This document shows positions 12,243 through 23,896 of a stretch of 64,000 bases of DNA, one piece after another. Source of the stretch: Callorhinus ursinus (lineage: Eukaryota; Chordata; Mammalia; Carnivora; Otariidae); assembly GCF_003265705.1 (NCBI RefSeq), contig NW_020312775.1, positions 2,030,270-2,094,269 on the forward strand. The letters run 5' to 3'. The position numbers and the translations under genes were made by a program. The notes below the pieces were generated by a model that did not search any database, was not told where the DNA came from, and saw only the letters and a program-made list of their open reading frames with translations. Numbering within the stretch: the stretch's first letter is position 1; every line of letters starts with the position of its first letter.

Positions 12243-15200
12243 TGTGTATGTCTGTGTGTATATATGTGACTGTGTATCAAAAGATATACAGATATACATA
12301 CAAATACATATTTTATACAGAAAACATAGGAAATATTCAGCCAAGGTTAAATTTTAACAATAGCTGGATGGCTTTCTTACATTTAATAGAAACTGAACCA
12401 ATGGGGGAAAAAAATCTCTAGAGTATTTTTATGATTTTCCTTTTCATGATTGAGCCAATAAATTTTTACATCAAAGAGAAATATTTATTACATGAGTTTC
12501 AGATTACACTGAATATTAACCAGTGTCTGGGTAACATTAACCATTAATCAATTGTTGAACACTGGCTGAAATAAAGTACTTGTTTACACATATTCATTAC
12601 ATAGATAGATTTATAAACATTTGGAACATTTGAAAATTTCTGATTATATGTGTCTCCCAATTTTAATCAAACAATGAAAAATTTTTGTCAAAATTAACCT
12701 TACTTCATATAGACAAGTAAGTCTACAGAATTAGAAGGACTTAGTTTGGAATTGTTCAAGTTATTTTTAGATGCATGTGTGTCTACAACTGAACACATTT
12801 TTATAATTGGACATTATATATATGATTTGTCTATGCAAAAATCATCATTTGGAGAAAGAACTTTTGTAGTCAATATGGAAAGAATGAAGTCCCAAACACT
12901 TATGATATGTGTAAGGGAAGGAATTGTGAAAAACAATAGAAGAAAATTAAGACATTTGTGTAGGTGTTCCTGAAATGAATAAACATTGCCCATGGTGATA
13001 TTTTCTGAGTGTATCTTATTTAACTTAAAGTTTTTCCATTCTTTTCGGGAGGCCTTAGAATATTTGAACTGTGTGGATGTTAATTCTGGGGAAGTGACAT
13101 GTTCTTTCTATAATTATTCTTTTCCTCAAAGGCTTATTTTAAACAGCACTTTTTAAAGCCATATTAAGAATTCTAAATGACACCAGCAAAATTTTAAAAA
13201 TAAGTATACAATTGGAATATCAATGCCAGTGGAATTTATAATATGCAACACATTATTAGATATTTATCTATACATAAGTAATGTCAGAAGTTATGTATAG
13301 AGATTAATTTTTATCCTTGAAATTATCAGATGTTTTACTTTTCAATTTTTATAGCCATAATAAAGATGTCCAGCCACTAAAATTAAGGATAAGCCATATT
13401 ACTATTACTTGGATTCTCTTTGCAGTTTATCTGTCAGTGTGTACTGAGTTGCAAATACCTTTGCTTTTCACTGCCATTTCTCTTAATTCCGAAAACCATT
13501 ATTTCTTTGTATTAATCCTTCATCTTATGGCAGAAGATATTTTCCCTGAGGCTCAGTTGGTTCCTCTTTATTTGCTTGCTTTCCTGCCTCACTAAGTTCA
13601 ATTTTTCTCCCTCCAATATGGCTATTTTCTTAACGTTACATCCTCCTTTGCAATTTCAGTTAGTTACTATAAGTACCTAAGCATGAAAATCCTTTCTTCT
13701 TAAGACAAAACACTATTCATAATTTTGGCCAGTCTTCCAGAAAGAAGGTTTCAATGAAAGCATGATTATTCTTTTTTCTCAATCTTTCTGGCTTTCCTTA
13801 GTTTACAGCATGCCATTTGAAACACATGTTGTGTTTTATGCATCTCTTGTTCATCATGTAGTTTCAAAGAGGAAATGAAAAAGTCATCTTAAACCTACCT
13901 TATTTAGTTTAAGAAAAGCATATAAAAAGACATAAAATTTTCAGAAGTTTCCTTCCCTTTGTCCTTAAAAAAGTCTCTAGTTTTTTCTATGGTTCCTAGC
14001 AGAGGAATACCTTGTCAGCTTTATTTCTTGGCCTGGAACACAAGGTGTCAAGTAAAAATCCCTTTTTGATTCAGGTCTGTTTTATCTACAGGAAGACTGA
14101 AGGGAAAAAATCTATTTTCTTTTAAATAATTTTAAAATGTGCCTTCACGACTTCTTTAACCAAGGAATACTAATTGTGTCCATCTGAAACTGAGATAAGA
14201 ACAGGTCTGACTTCCTTTTTGTTTTTACTTTTTATGGTTAAGACAAGTGAAATTAAATTTATAGGATTTATCAAGATACTTGGCATAAATCAAAGCTCAT
14301 TTTGTCTTTTATATAATGTGGAAATTAGTCAATTTTGTTAACACCCATACAGGAATTGTCTAAGGAAAATATTTTTAAAATGGAGAATATTTTCTCCCCT
14401 AAAAAATCTTCATTTCATAACCATGGATGTTAAATTTCACAAAGAAAGCTTGAATTTTCCATAAAGAGATGTAACTTTCACAGTAAAAACAGTCTTTTTT
14501 AAGAGAGCTATTTTTAAGAAAGTATCCTGATGAGTTTTTGGTTCTCTTCTATTAATCTATATTTATTATACCTTGATAGGTTTGTTTAATAGGCACACCT
14601 CTTGAAGGAAGTCAGGATAACTAGTAATCCATGACTCAGTGTTTATGGCAATAAACCTAAGTTATACCATTTTTTAAAACCACAAATTATTAATCATCTA
14701 ACCTTTCAAAAATATCTATACTTTTAGGAGGTTAAAAAAATGTTTGACAAATATATTCAGAAAATATTGCTACCAATATGTGAAAATCTAAAATTTTTCT
14801 CTTATCAGTTTTCACATTTATATCATTTTAATAGTTTGGCTGATATGAGTCTGTGTTAGTTGCCTGCTCAGTTTTAACTTGTTTCTGGTGCATTTGTCTT
14901 GTGAGAGATGAAGTTTTATTAAGTAATCAAAATTCTCCCATAAAGGATTTTTGTTTAATTTACCTCTGATCCTTGTCTTTGTTTATCAATTGTGAATTAG
15001 GCCAAGAGTATGTTATTTTGTATTTCTAGTCTTTCTTGCTTTCCCTTCAAGGCCTTTTTTTTATACTACTTTTAGGCAAAGTAGGCTTCAGTTGATTATG
15101 TTAAGGCTAACACTGGGAGTCTTACACTTTTATAATGGAGTTGACAGAGATGGGGATAAAGTGGAAGAAACATGAAGGTACTGGGCTTATGAGGAGTTGG

Positions 15201-15619
15201 ATAGGTCTAGAACAGGGGTTATTGGAGGAAAGGGAAAAAGTAATGGTAGACAAGATCTTGGTTTGCAATACTATTCCCTAATAAAAGGAGTTATGGTTCC
15301 TTGGAGAAATGGCTAATCTTAGGGCTAGGGCATGGGATATATAAGGTGAGCCCAGCACATTTTGTAGTGCCATAAATTAAGGAAGTAGTCAAAAAAGAAA
15401 AGTAGAGGTATGTCAAAGGGACACAGGAGTTAACCTGAAAGTGTTCTCAATGGCCAAAGCCAGAGTACCCTGTTCAACAAAATAAATAGTGTAGTATTGG
15501 ATTATAACTGAAGCATAAAATAAGTATACATGAGTTGAAACTGATATAAATAAATTATTGAATAAATACAGATGAATAAATAAAGAATAGACAAATCTCC
15601 CATGCATAATTTATGCATA
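12243..15619. other. Repeat-poor intergenic stretch, no gene seen
   Basis: AT-rich, apparently single-copy sequence. Open frames are short (92 codons at most, 13317-13595 +) and resemble no family I know. I saw no splice-site-bounded exon, RNA gene or recent mobile element. It could contain old decayed repeats that cannot be called by eye. Confidence 0.6.
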
Positions 15620-16290
15620 TAACTTTCCTTCCAGAAAGCAAAACTTAATTCTACCTCCTTGAGTGAAGGCTTAGCTTAATTATTCATTTTCAAAATATAG
15701 TATATAGAAAAAAGGGTTAAAAAATATATAATGGAGAAACATGGCACACATTCCTATTTAAGCCAGGTGATCAAGGCTAACATTACCAGTGGCAAGACAT
15801 GTTGATCATATGTACCTCATATATGATGGGATGAAAATGGCACTTAATCTCTATGGTCTTATTCCCCAAACAAATAACCTCAATTTAATCATGGAAAAAA
15901 AAGTCAGATAAACCAAATTGATGGTCATCTGCAAAACACTAGACATGTATTCCACAAAACTGTTAAGGTCATGAAGAAAAGCAAGCAAAGAGTAAAAGCT
16001 GTCACTGACCAATGGAAACTAAAGACATGATTACTAAATGTGATGTGGGATCCTCAAGTAGAAAAAGAACATTATTGAAAAACTAGTAAAATCTGAATAA
16101 AGTCTCAAATTTGGTTAGTTGTAATGTACCAGTGTTATTTTCTTAGTTGTGACAAATCAAACATGGTTATGTAAGATGCTAACAACAGGGGAAACTGGGT
16201 GAAGACTAAGGGGTAATTCTCTGCACTATCTTTGCAACTTTTCTATAGATCAAAAATTATTCCAAAATAAAAAGTTTGTTTAAAAAGTAA
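15620..16290 (+). mobile_element. Ancient LINE 3' end (L1M/HAL1 grade)
   Basis: The sequence follows, in order, a well-known old mammalian LINE 3' end. It has a 'gacatgttgatcat' block near 15797, 'aactgttaaggtcatgaa' at 15959, 'aaatctgaataaagtctc' near 16089 and 'atggttatgtaagatgct' near 16164. A final stretch ends 'attattccaaaataaaaag' at 16257-16275. Orientation is fixed by the terminal A-rich end. I am sure it is an old LINE 3' end but not of the subfamily name. Confidence 0.7.
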
Positions 16291-16594
16291 ATGGTAAGGT
16301 GGTCTTCCAAAAATAGACATAGACGTGAATTTTGTACATGTCATAGTTGTCATTTTGAGCCAATTTTAAGTCAGTTTGTTTATATGTAATAGAGAGTTGA
16401 TTAATGGTAAATATTCTCAAGCAAATACCTAGAGAGGATGATGAAATTTCTAGCTAATGAATGTTGTTGAGATGGTGGTGTGTATTTCTAGTGCTTGTAG
16501 CATGTGGGAGTTAAAAAGACAGTCTCAAATGGAATGAGGCCCTGGATAAACTAGATGACCATTTATAGACTTACATTCAAGGATAGGATCTATT

Positions 16595-16680
16595 GGAGAC
16601 AGAGGGAGAGAAGGAGAGAGAGAAGGGAGGAAGAAGGGGCAGAGGGAGGAAAGGAAGAAGGGAGGGAGAGAGAATGAAAA
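16595..16680 (+). repeat. GA-rich low-complexity tract
   Basis: Almost pure purine on the + strand (GGAG, GAGA and GGAAG motifs), ~85 bases long, ending ~130 bases before the 5' end of the full-length + L1. Confidence 0.9.
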
Positions 16681-16796
16681 TGGTTTCCCTTAGGAATAGG
16701 GCATTGTGATATGTTTGTAAAAAATTGGAGACAGAAAAAGCTGGAGTCAGGGTCAGTTGTGGCAGGGAGGATATTGGGAAAAAGGAACACAATTTT

Positions 16797-16810
16797 AAAA
16801 GGCATATATG
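16797..16810. repeat. Left TSD of the full-length + LINE-1
   Basis: AAAAGGCATATATG at 16797-16810 matches AAAAGCCATGTATG at 23883-23896 at 12 of 14 positions. The copies lie directly against the L1 5' end and its A-rich tail. Confidence 0.75.
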
Positions 16811-16821
16811 GGAGGGAGGAG

Positions 16822-16830
16822 CAAGATGGC
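16822..16830 (+). promoter_or_regulatory. YY1-like site CAAGATGGC at LINE-1 5' end
   Basis: Matches the CAAGATGGC core that YY1 uses to set the transcription start of human L1. It is 12 bases from the inferred 5' end. The full-length minus L1s keep the same motif at 58252-58259 (one change) and 12207-12214. Confidence 0.6.
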
Positions 16831-17939
16831 AGAGGATTAGGAGACCTAAATTTTGTCTGGTCCCAGGAATTCAGCTAGATAGTTATCAAACCATGCAGAA
16901 CACCTACAAACTCAACAGGAGATTGAAGAAAAGAATAGCAGCAACTCTCTGAACAGAAAAGCAGCCACTTTCTGGAAGGTAGGATGTGCAGAGAAGTGAA
17001 TCTGTGGCAATATTCAGGAAGATAGATGGCGGGGAGGAGGGGGCCTCTGTCAGCTGGCTACTGGCAAGTGATAGAGCAGTGGAGCACAAAATTGGAACTT
17101 TTAGAAGCCTGCTCTGCTGAGGGACGTCACTCCAGTGGCTAAGTGGGGGGTGGAACCCTCACTGGGACAGTGTGGTCCCAGGACCCTTGGGGTCACAGAA
17201 AGACTGGGGGTACCTGAGTGTGGCAGAGCTCCCTGGTATCAGAGGAGGGAAGCCGGCTACATAGACAGAACTGAGGAGTGGGCTCTCAGCTCAGGGTTGC
17301 CATAAACCATGATCTGTGGCAGAGTCGGGCCACTACTCTTTGAGTAGGGACCCAACAAGAGGCAGATCCAGGGAGATTGCCCTTCATCCCCCAGGAGGAG
17401 CAGTGTGGGAGCCCACTACTGGAATCCACTGGGTTTGGAGACTCCAAATGGGGTTGTGTGCCAGAGATAGAAACGTTCAGTCACAGGCCAGGTGAGCATT
17501 GAGTGTTGCCAGAGACCAGGGAGACAGGAGTGACTGACTGCTTTTCTCTGAGGGTGCACTGAGGAGTGGGGCCCTGAGTTCTCAGCTCCTCCAGGGCCAG
17601 AGATTGGGAGGCTGCCATTTTCATTCTCGTCCTCCAAAGCTGTATGGAAAGCTTGCAGGGAACAAAAGCTACTGAGAGCAAACCCGAGCAGAGTACTTAG
17701 CCTGGCCCCTGGGAAGGGCCGGGCAATTCCACCTCGGGCAAAGGCATTTGAGAATCACTGCAACAGGCCCCTCCCCCAGAAGATCAGCAAGAACATCAAG
17801 CCAAGACCAAGATTACACAACAATGAGAACTGCAGAATTCCAGTGCTAGGAGAATACAGCACATAGAACTCATGGCTTTTTTCCCATGATGCCTTAGTCT
17901 TTCAAAGTTAATCTTTTTAATTTTCTTTTTTTCTTTTTC

Positions 17940-18437
17940 TATTTTTTTGTTGAAATTTTCTTCTTTCCTTTTTCAAACAACATCTTATCAATTCCTTTTT
18001 TAAAATCTTCTTTAAATTTTCACTTTTACAGTCATGTTCTATCTCTTCATTGTATTTAACCTTATTTTTTGTATATAAATAAGTTTTTCTTACTTTAAAA
18101 TTTTGGGATACAGTTTCTTCTAACAGACCAAAATATACCCTAAATCTAGTGTATGACATTGTCCTAGTCTCACGCCTGATCACATTCTTTTTTTTATCTT
18201 TAATCTTTCTCATTCTTTTTTCAAGCAAATTTATCTTATCAATTCCTTTTTCAAAATCTTTTTTAATTTTCATCTTTGCAGTCATATTCCATCCCTTCAT
18301 CATAATTACCCTTATTTTTGTGTATATATAAATTTTTCTTTCTTTAAAATATTGGGATGCAATTTCTTCTAACAGACCAAAATACACACAAAATCTAGTG
18401 TGTGGCTCTGTTAGTTTCACCAGCCTGATCATATTTT
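17940..18437 (+). repeat. Two tandem 249-bp monomers in LINE-1 5' UTR
   Basis: The landmark AATCTAGTGT occurs at 18143 and 18392, and TAACAGACCAAAATA at 18121 and 18370. Both pairs are exactly 249 bases apart. The whole preceding stretch, with landmark TTATCAATTCCTTTTT, is duplicated likewise with moderate divergence. The period is divisible by three, which keeps a minus-strand frame open through both copies (17917-18432). Confidence 0.88.
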
Positions 18438-18565
18438 TTTTGTTTTTTTTCCAGTTTCAGGTCTCTTCTGATTTGTTTAGTATATATTTTTCTGGGGTCA
18501 TTGTTACCCTTTTAGCATTTTTTTAGCATTCTGTTCTCTCATTCATCTATTCTCCTCTGGACGAA

Positions 18566-19461
18566 ATGAGAAGATGTAAAAACTCACCTCAAAAAAGAGA
18601 GTAAGAGGCAGTACCAACTGCCAGGGGCCTAATCAATAGAGACACTAGTGAGATGTCAGAACTAGAGTTCAGAATGACAATTATAAAGATACTAGCTGGG
18701 GTGGAAAAAAGCATAGAAGATACTAGAGAATCCCTTTCTGGAGAAATAAAAGAACTAAAATCTAATCAAGTCGAAATCAAAAAGGCTATTAATGAGGTGC
18801 AATAAAAAAATGGAGGCTCTAACTGCTAGGGTAAATGAGGCAGAAGAGAAAATTAGATATAGAAGACCAAATGATGGAAAATAAAGAAGCTGACAAAAAG
18901 AGAGTTAAACAATTAATGGATCACGAGGGCAGAATTTGAGAGATAAGTGATACCATAAGATGAAACAACATTAGAACAATTGGGATCCCAGAAGAAGAAG
19001 AAAGAGAGAGAGGGGCAGAAGGTATATTGGAGCAAATTATAGCAGAGAATTTCCTTAATCTGGGGAAGGAAACAAACGTCAAAACCCAGGAGGCACAGAG
19101 AACCCCCCTCAAAATCAATAAAAATAGCTCAACAACCCTATGTCTAATAGTAAAACTCACAAGTCTCAGAGATAAAGAGAAAATCCTGAAAGCACCTCGG
19201 GACAAGAGGTCTGTAACCTACAATGGTAGAAACATTAGATTGGCAGCAGACCTATCCACAGAGACCTGGCAGGCCAGAAAGGACTGGATGATATATTCAG
19301 AGCACTAAATGAGAAAAATATGCAGCCAAGAATATTATATCCATGCTAGGCTGTCATTGAAAATAGGAAGAGGGATAGAAAGCTTCCAGGACAAACAAAA
19401 AGTAAAAGAATTTGCAAACATCAAACCAGCCTTATAAGAAATATTGAAAGGGATCTTCTAA
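18566..19461 (+). pseudogene. LINE-1 ORF1 (RNA-binding protein), inactive
   Basis: Remnant of the L1 RNA chaperone. The ATG at 18566 starts MRRCKNSPQKRE and hits a TAA at 18602, so translation would stop after 12 codons. Downstream, the coiled-coil region is recognisable around 18700-18910. RRM and C-terminal domain sequence follows (MEQIIAENFLNLGKETNVK from 19027, then STETWQARKDWM near 19255-19290). Further stops occur at the C-terminus (19435) and at the expected end (19459-19461). It lies 81 bases before ORF2, the usual L1 arrangement. Confidence 0.9.
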
Positions 19462-19542
19462 GCAAAGAAAGAGCCTAAAAGTAGCATACATCAGAAAGGA
19501 TTAGAGACAATATATAGTAACAGTCACCTTATAGGCAATACA

Positions 19543-22500
19543 ATGGCACTAAATTCATATCTTTCAATAGTTACCCTAAATGTAAATGGGCTAAATGCCC
19601 CAATCAAAAGACACAGGCTATCACATTGGATAAAAAAACAAGACCCATCGATATGCTGTCTGCAAGAGACTCATTTTAGACCCAAAGACACCTCCAGGTT
19701 TAAAGTGAGAGGGTGGAAAACCATTTACCATTCTAATGGACATCAAAAGAAAGCTGGGGTAACAATCCTTCTATCAGACAAATTAGATTTTAAATCAAAG
19801 ACTATAATAAGAGATGAGGAAGGACACTACATCATACTTAAAGGGTCTATCCAACAAGAAGATCTAACAATTGTAAATATCTATGCCCCTAACATGGGAG
19901 CAGCCAATTATAAAAGCCAGTTAATAACAAAAACAAAGAAACACATTGACAACAATACAATAATACAATAATCGACAATACAATAACATCCCCCTCACTG
20001 AAATGTACAGGTCATCTAAGCAAAAGATCAACAAGGAAATAAAGTCTTTAAAGGACACAGTGGACCAGATGGATTTCACAGATATATTCAGAACATTCCA
20101 TTCCAAAGCAACAGAATACACATTCTTCTCTAGTGCCCATGAAACATTCTCCAGAATCGATCACATCCTGGGTAACAAATCAGGTCTCAACCAGTACAAA
20201 AGATTGGGATCATTCCCTCCATATTTTCAGACCACAATGCTTTGAAACTAGAATTCAATCTCAAGAGGAGAGTTGGAAAGAACTCAAATACATGGAAGGT
20301 GAAGAGCATCCTACTAAAAAATGAATGGGTCAACCAGGAAATTAAAGAAGAATTTAAAAAATTCATGTAAACAAATGAAAATGAAAACACAACTGTTCAA
20401 AATCTTTGGGATGCAGCAAAGGTGGTCCTAAGAGGAAAGTATAGAGGAATTATATTCCTTTCTCAAGAAACAAGAAAGGTCTCAAATACACAACCTAACC
20501 CTACACTTAGAGGAGCTACAGAAAGAACAGCAAATAAAGCCTAAACCCAGCAGGAGAAGAGAAATAAGAATCAATGAAATAGAAAACAAAGAACAGTAGA
20601 ACAGATCAACAAAACTAGGAACTGGTTCTTTGAAAGAATTAACAAGATTGATAGACTCCTGGCCCGACTTATGAAAAAGAAAAGAGAAAGGACCCAAATA
20701 AATAAAATCATGAATGAAAGAAGAGAGATCACAACCAACATCAAAGGAATACAAACAATTAGAAGAACATATTATGAGCAACACTATGGCAGCAAATTAG
20801 ATAATCTGGAAGAAATGGATGCATTCCTAGAGACATATAAACTACCAAAACTGAACCAGGTTAGATGGCCAAAGTGCTCTACACTAGAAATTAACAGCAA
20901 TTTGGAGATGTTGCTGGCATCTAGGGAAAAGGAGAAACAGCTCCTTTTATATGTAGCAGCAGGTATAGCAGCAGATCTGGCTTGAGAAATTCCCAATAAT
21001 AGGGAAGTCATTGTTTTTACAAGAAGAGTAATGTCTAATAAAATTGTAAATTTCAAAAAAAAAAAGAAAGAAACTGTACCAGGAAGAAATAGAAAACCTG
21101 AACAGACTCATGACCACTAAGGAAATTGAAGCAGTAATCAAAAATCTCCCAACAAACAAGAGTCCAGGGTCAGACGACTTCCCAGGGGAATTCTACCAAA
21201 TATTTAAAGAAATTAATACCTATTCTTCTGAAGCTGTTTCAAAGAGTAGAAATGGAAGGAAAACTTCCAAACTAATTTTATGAGGCCAGCATTACCTTGA
21301 TCCCAAAACCAAAAACCCCATCAAAAAAGAGATTTACAGACTAATATCCCTGATGAACATTGATGCGAATATTCTCACCAAAATATTAGCCAATAGGATC
21401 CAACAGTACATTAAAAGAATTATTCACCACGACCAAGTGGAATTTATTCCTGGGCTGCAAGTTTGGTTCAACATCCACAAATCAATCAATGGGATACAAT
21501 ACATTAATAAAAGAAAGAACAAGAACCATATGATCCTCTCAATAGATGCAGAAAAAGCATTTGACAAAGTACAGCATGTTTTCTTGATTAAAATTCTTCA
21601 CAGTGTAGGGATAGAGGGAACATACTTCAATATCATAAAAGCCATCTATGAAAAGCCCGCAGTGAATATCATTCTCATTGAGGAAACACTGAGATCTCTT
21701 CCCCAAGGTCTGGAACATGGCAGGATGTCCACCCTCACCACTGTTGTTCAACATAGTCCTAGAAGTCCTAGCCACAGCAATCAGACAACAGAAAGAAATA
21801 AAAGGCATCTGAATTGGTAAAGAAGTGAAATTGTCGCTTTTTGCAAATGATATGATACTTTATGTGGAAAACCCAAAAGCCTCCACCCCAAAACTGCTAG
21901 AACTCATACAGGAATTCAATAAAGTGGCAGGATATAAAATCAATGCAGAGAAATCAGTGGCATTCCTTTACACCAACAACACGACAGAAGAAAGAGAAAT
22001 TAAGGAGTCGATCCCATTTACAATTGCACTGAAAACCATAAGATACTTAGGAATAAACCTAACCAAAGAGACAAAGGATCTATACTCAAAGAACTATAGA
22101 ATATTCATGAAAGAAATTGAGGAAAACACAAAGAAATGGAAAAATGTTCCATGCTCATATATTGGAAAAACAGATATTGTGAATATGTCTACATGGCCTA
22201 GAGCAATTTACACATTTAATGCAATCCCTATCAAAATACCATCAACTTTTTTCAAAGAAATGGAACAAATAATCCTAAAATTTGTATGGAACCAGAAAAG
22301 ACCCCGAATAACCAGAGGAATGTTGAAAAAGAAAAGCAAAGCTGGCAGCATCACAATTCCTGCCTTCAAGATCTATTACAAACCTGTCATCATCAAGACA
22401 GGATGGTACTGGCACAAAAACAGACACATAGAACAATGGAACAGAATCAAGAGCCCAGAAATGGACCCTCAACTCTATGGTCAACTAATGTTCGACAAAG

Positions 22501-23591
22501 CAGGAAAGAATATCCCATGGAAAAAGACAGTCTCTTCAACAAATGGTGTTGGGAAAATTGGACACCCACATGCAGAAGAATGAAACTGGACCATTTTCTT
22601 ACACCACACACAAAAATAGACTCAAAATGGATGAAGGACCTAAATGTGAGATAGGAACCCATCAAAATCCTAAAGGAGAAAACAGGCAGCAACCTCTTTG
22701 ACCTCAGCCACAGCAACTTCTTCCTAGACACATAGCCAAAGGCAAGGGAAGCACGGGCAAAAATGAACTATTGGGACCTCATCAAGATAAAAATTTTTGC
22801 ACAGCAAAGGAAACAGTCAACAAAACCAAAAGACAACTGACAGAATGGGACAAGATATTTGAAAATGCCATATCAGTTAAAGGGCTAATATCCAAAATCT
22901 ATAAAGAACTTATCAAACTCAACACCCAAAGAACAAATAATCCAATCCAGAAATGGGCAGAAGACATCAACAGACATTTCTGCGAAGAAGACATCCAAAT
23001 AGCCAACAGACACATGAAAAAGTGCTCAACATCATTCAGCATCAGGGAAATCCAAATCAAAACCTCAATGATATACCACCTCACCCCAATCAGAATGGCT
23101 AGAGTTAACAAGTCAGGAAATGTTGATGAAAGGGGAACCCTCCTACAATGTTGGTGGGAATGCAAGCTGGTGCAACCACTCTGGAAAACAGTACGGAGTT
23201 TCCTCAAAAGTTGAAAATAGAGCTACTGTATGACCCAGCAATTGCACTACTGGGTATTTACCCCAACGATACAAATATAGTGATCCAAAGGGGCACATGC
23301 ATGCCAATGTTTATAGCAGCAATGTCCACAATAGTCAAACTATGGAAAGAGCTAAGATGCCCATCAGCAGATGAATGGATAAAGAAGTGGTGATATATAT
23401 ATATATGTGTGTGTATACACACACACATATATATATATATACACAAACACACACGCACACAATGGAATATTATGCAGCCATCAAAAAATGAAATCTTGCC
23501 AATTGCAACAATGCAGATGGAACTAGAGGGTATTATGCTAAGCAAAATAAGTCAATCAGGTAAAGACAAGTATTATATCTCACTGATATGA
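19543..23591 (+). pseudogene. LINE-1 ORF2 (endonuclease/reverse transcriptase), inactive
   Basis: ORF2 begins MALNSYLSIVTLNVNGLNAP, with the endonuclease Asn in NVNGLN and Glu in LQETHF both present, and stays open for 142 codons. It breaks at ~19971 in an 'aatacaata' repeat expansion. More endonuclease (SSAHETFSRIDHILG) follows from 20003 in a shifted frame. Reverse transcriptase sequence spans ~21150-22300; its catalytic box is F-A-N-D at 21840-21851, the first Asp replaced by Asn. The C-terminal domain runs to 23591 and contains an (AT)n(GT)n palindrome at 23393-23438. Frameshifts plus the catalytic change show it is non-functional. Confidence 0.93.
23393..23438. repeat. 46-bp AT/GT palindromic microsatellite inside LINE-1 ORF2
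   Basis: Alternating AT then GT leads to a GTATAC centre at 23413-23418, followed by AC then AT. Pairing outward from 23415/23416 holds at all but one position (23405/23426), so the arms could form a hairpin or cruciform. It is absent from the other L1 copies, so it expanded after insertion. Confidence 0.9.
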
Positions 23592-23882
23592 AGAATTTAA
23601 GAAACAAGACAGAGGATCATAGGGGAAGGGAGGGAAAAATGAAACAAGATGAAAGCAGAGACGGAGAGAAACCATAAGAGACTCTTCATCTCAAGAAACA
23701 AACTGAGGGTTGCTGGAGTGGAGGGGGTGGGAGGGATTGGGTGGCTGGGTGATGGACACTGAGGAGGCTAAGTGCTATGGTGAATGCTACGAATTGTATA
23801 AGACTGATGAATCAGACCTGTACCTCTGAAGCAAATAATACATTATATGTTAGTTAAAAAATTTAAAAAAAAATGAAAAAAT
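23592..23882 (+). mobile_element. LINE-1 3' UTR, single 'module 1' type
   Basis: Non-coding tail of the full-length + L1. It contains the ACTGAGGGTTGCTGGAGTGG-like G-rich block near 23705 and the stretch GACCTGTACCTCTGAAGCAA near 23816, and it ends in an A-rich tail. In the 51-kb L1 the corresponding sequence is followed by a second module; here it is terminal. Confidence 0.85.
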
Positions 23883-23896
23883 AAAAGCCATGTATG
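23883..23896. repeat. Right TSD of the full-length + LINE-1
   Basis: Partner of 16797-16810, matching at 12 of 14 bases and directly following the A-rich tail. Confidence 0.75.

Larger units (their letters stand above)
16811..18565 (+). promoter_or_regulatory. LINE-1 5' UTR (internal promoter) with two 249-bp monomers
   Basis: The 5' UTR starts GGAGGGAGGAGCAAGATGGC. Its CAAGATGGC at 16822-16830 matches the YY1 site near the start of mammalian L1s. A GC-rich segment spans ~17100-17780. An AT-rich segment with two tandem monomers follows (~17940-18437). The 5' UTR of the 51-kb L1 has the same plan on the opposite strand. Promoter function is inferred by analogy with other L1s. Confidence 0.8.
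16811..23882 (+). mobile_element. Full-length LINE-1, plus strand (7.07 kb) with TSD
   Basis: A complete L1: 5' UTR 16811-18565, ORF1 18566-19461, ORF2 19543-23591 and 3' UTR to 23882 with an A-rich tail. It belongs to the same subfamily as the minus copy at 51271-58270: 5' UTR lengths are 1755 and 1735 bases, both ORF1 remnants span 896 bases, and the monomers correspond. It ends after 3' 'module 1' only. Stops, frameshifts and a catalytic change make it inactive, but many long frames survive, so it is fairly young. Confidence 0.95.

Noticed and set aside
16595..16680. GA-rich tract as a regulatory element for the adjacent L1
   Set aside because: It lies outside the left TSD, so it belongs to the pre-insertion site; no evidence links it to L1 expression.
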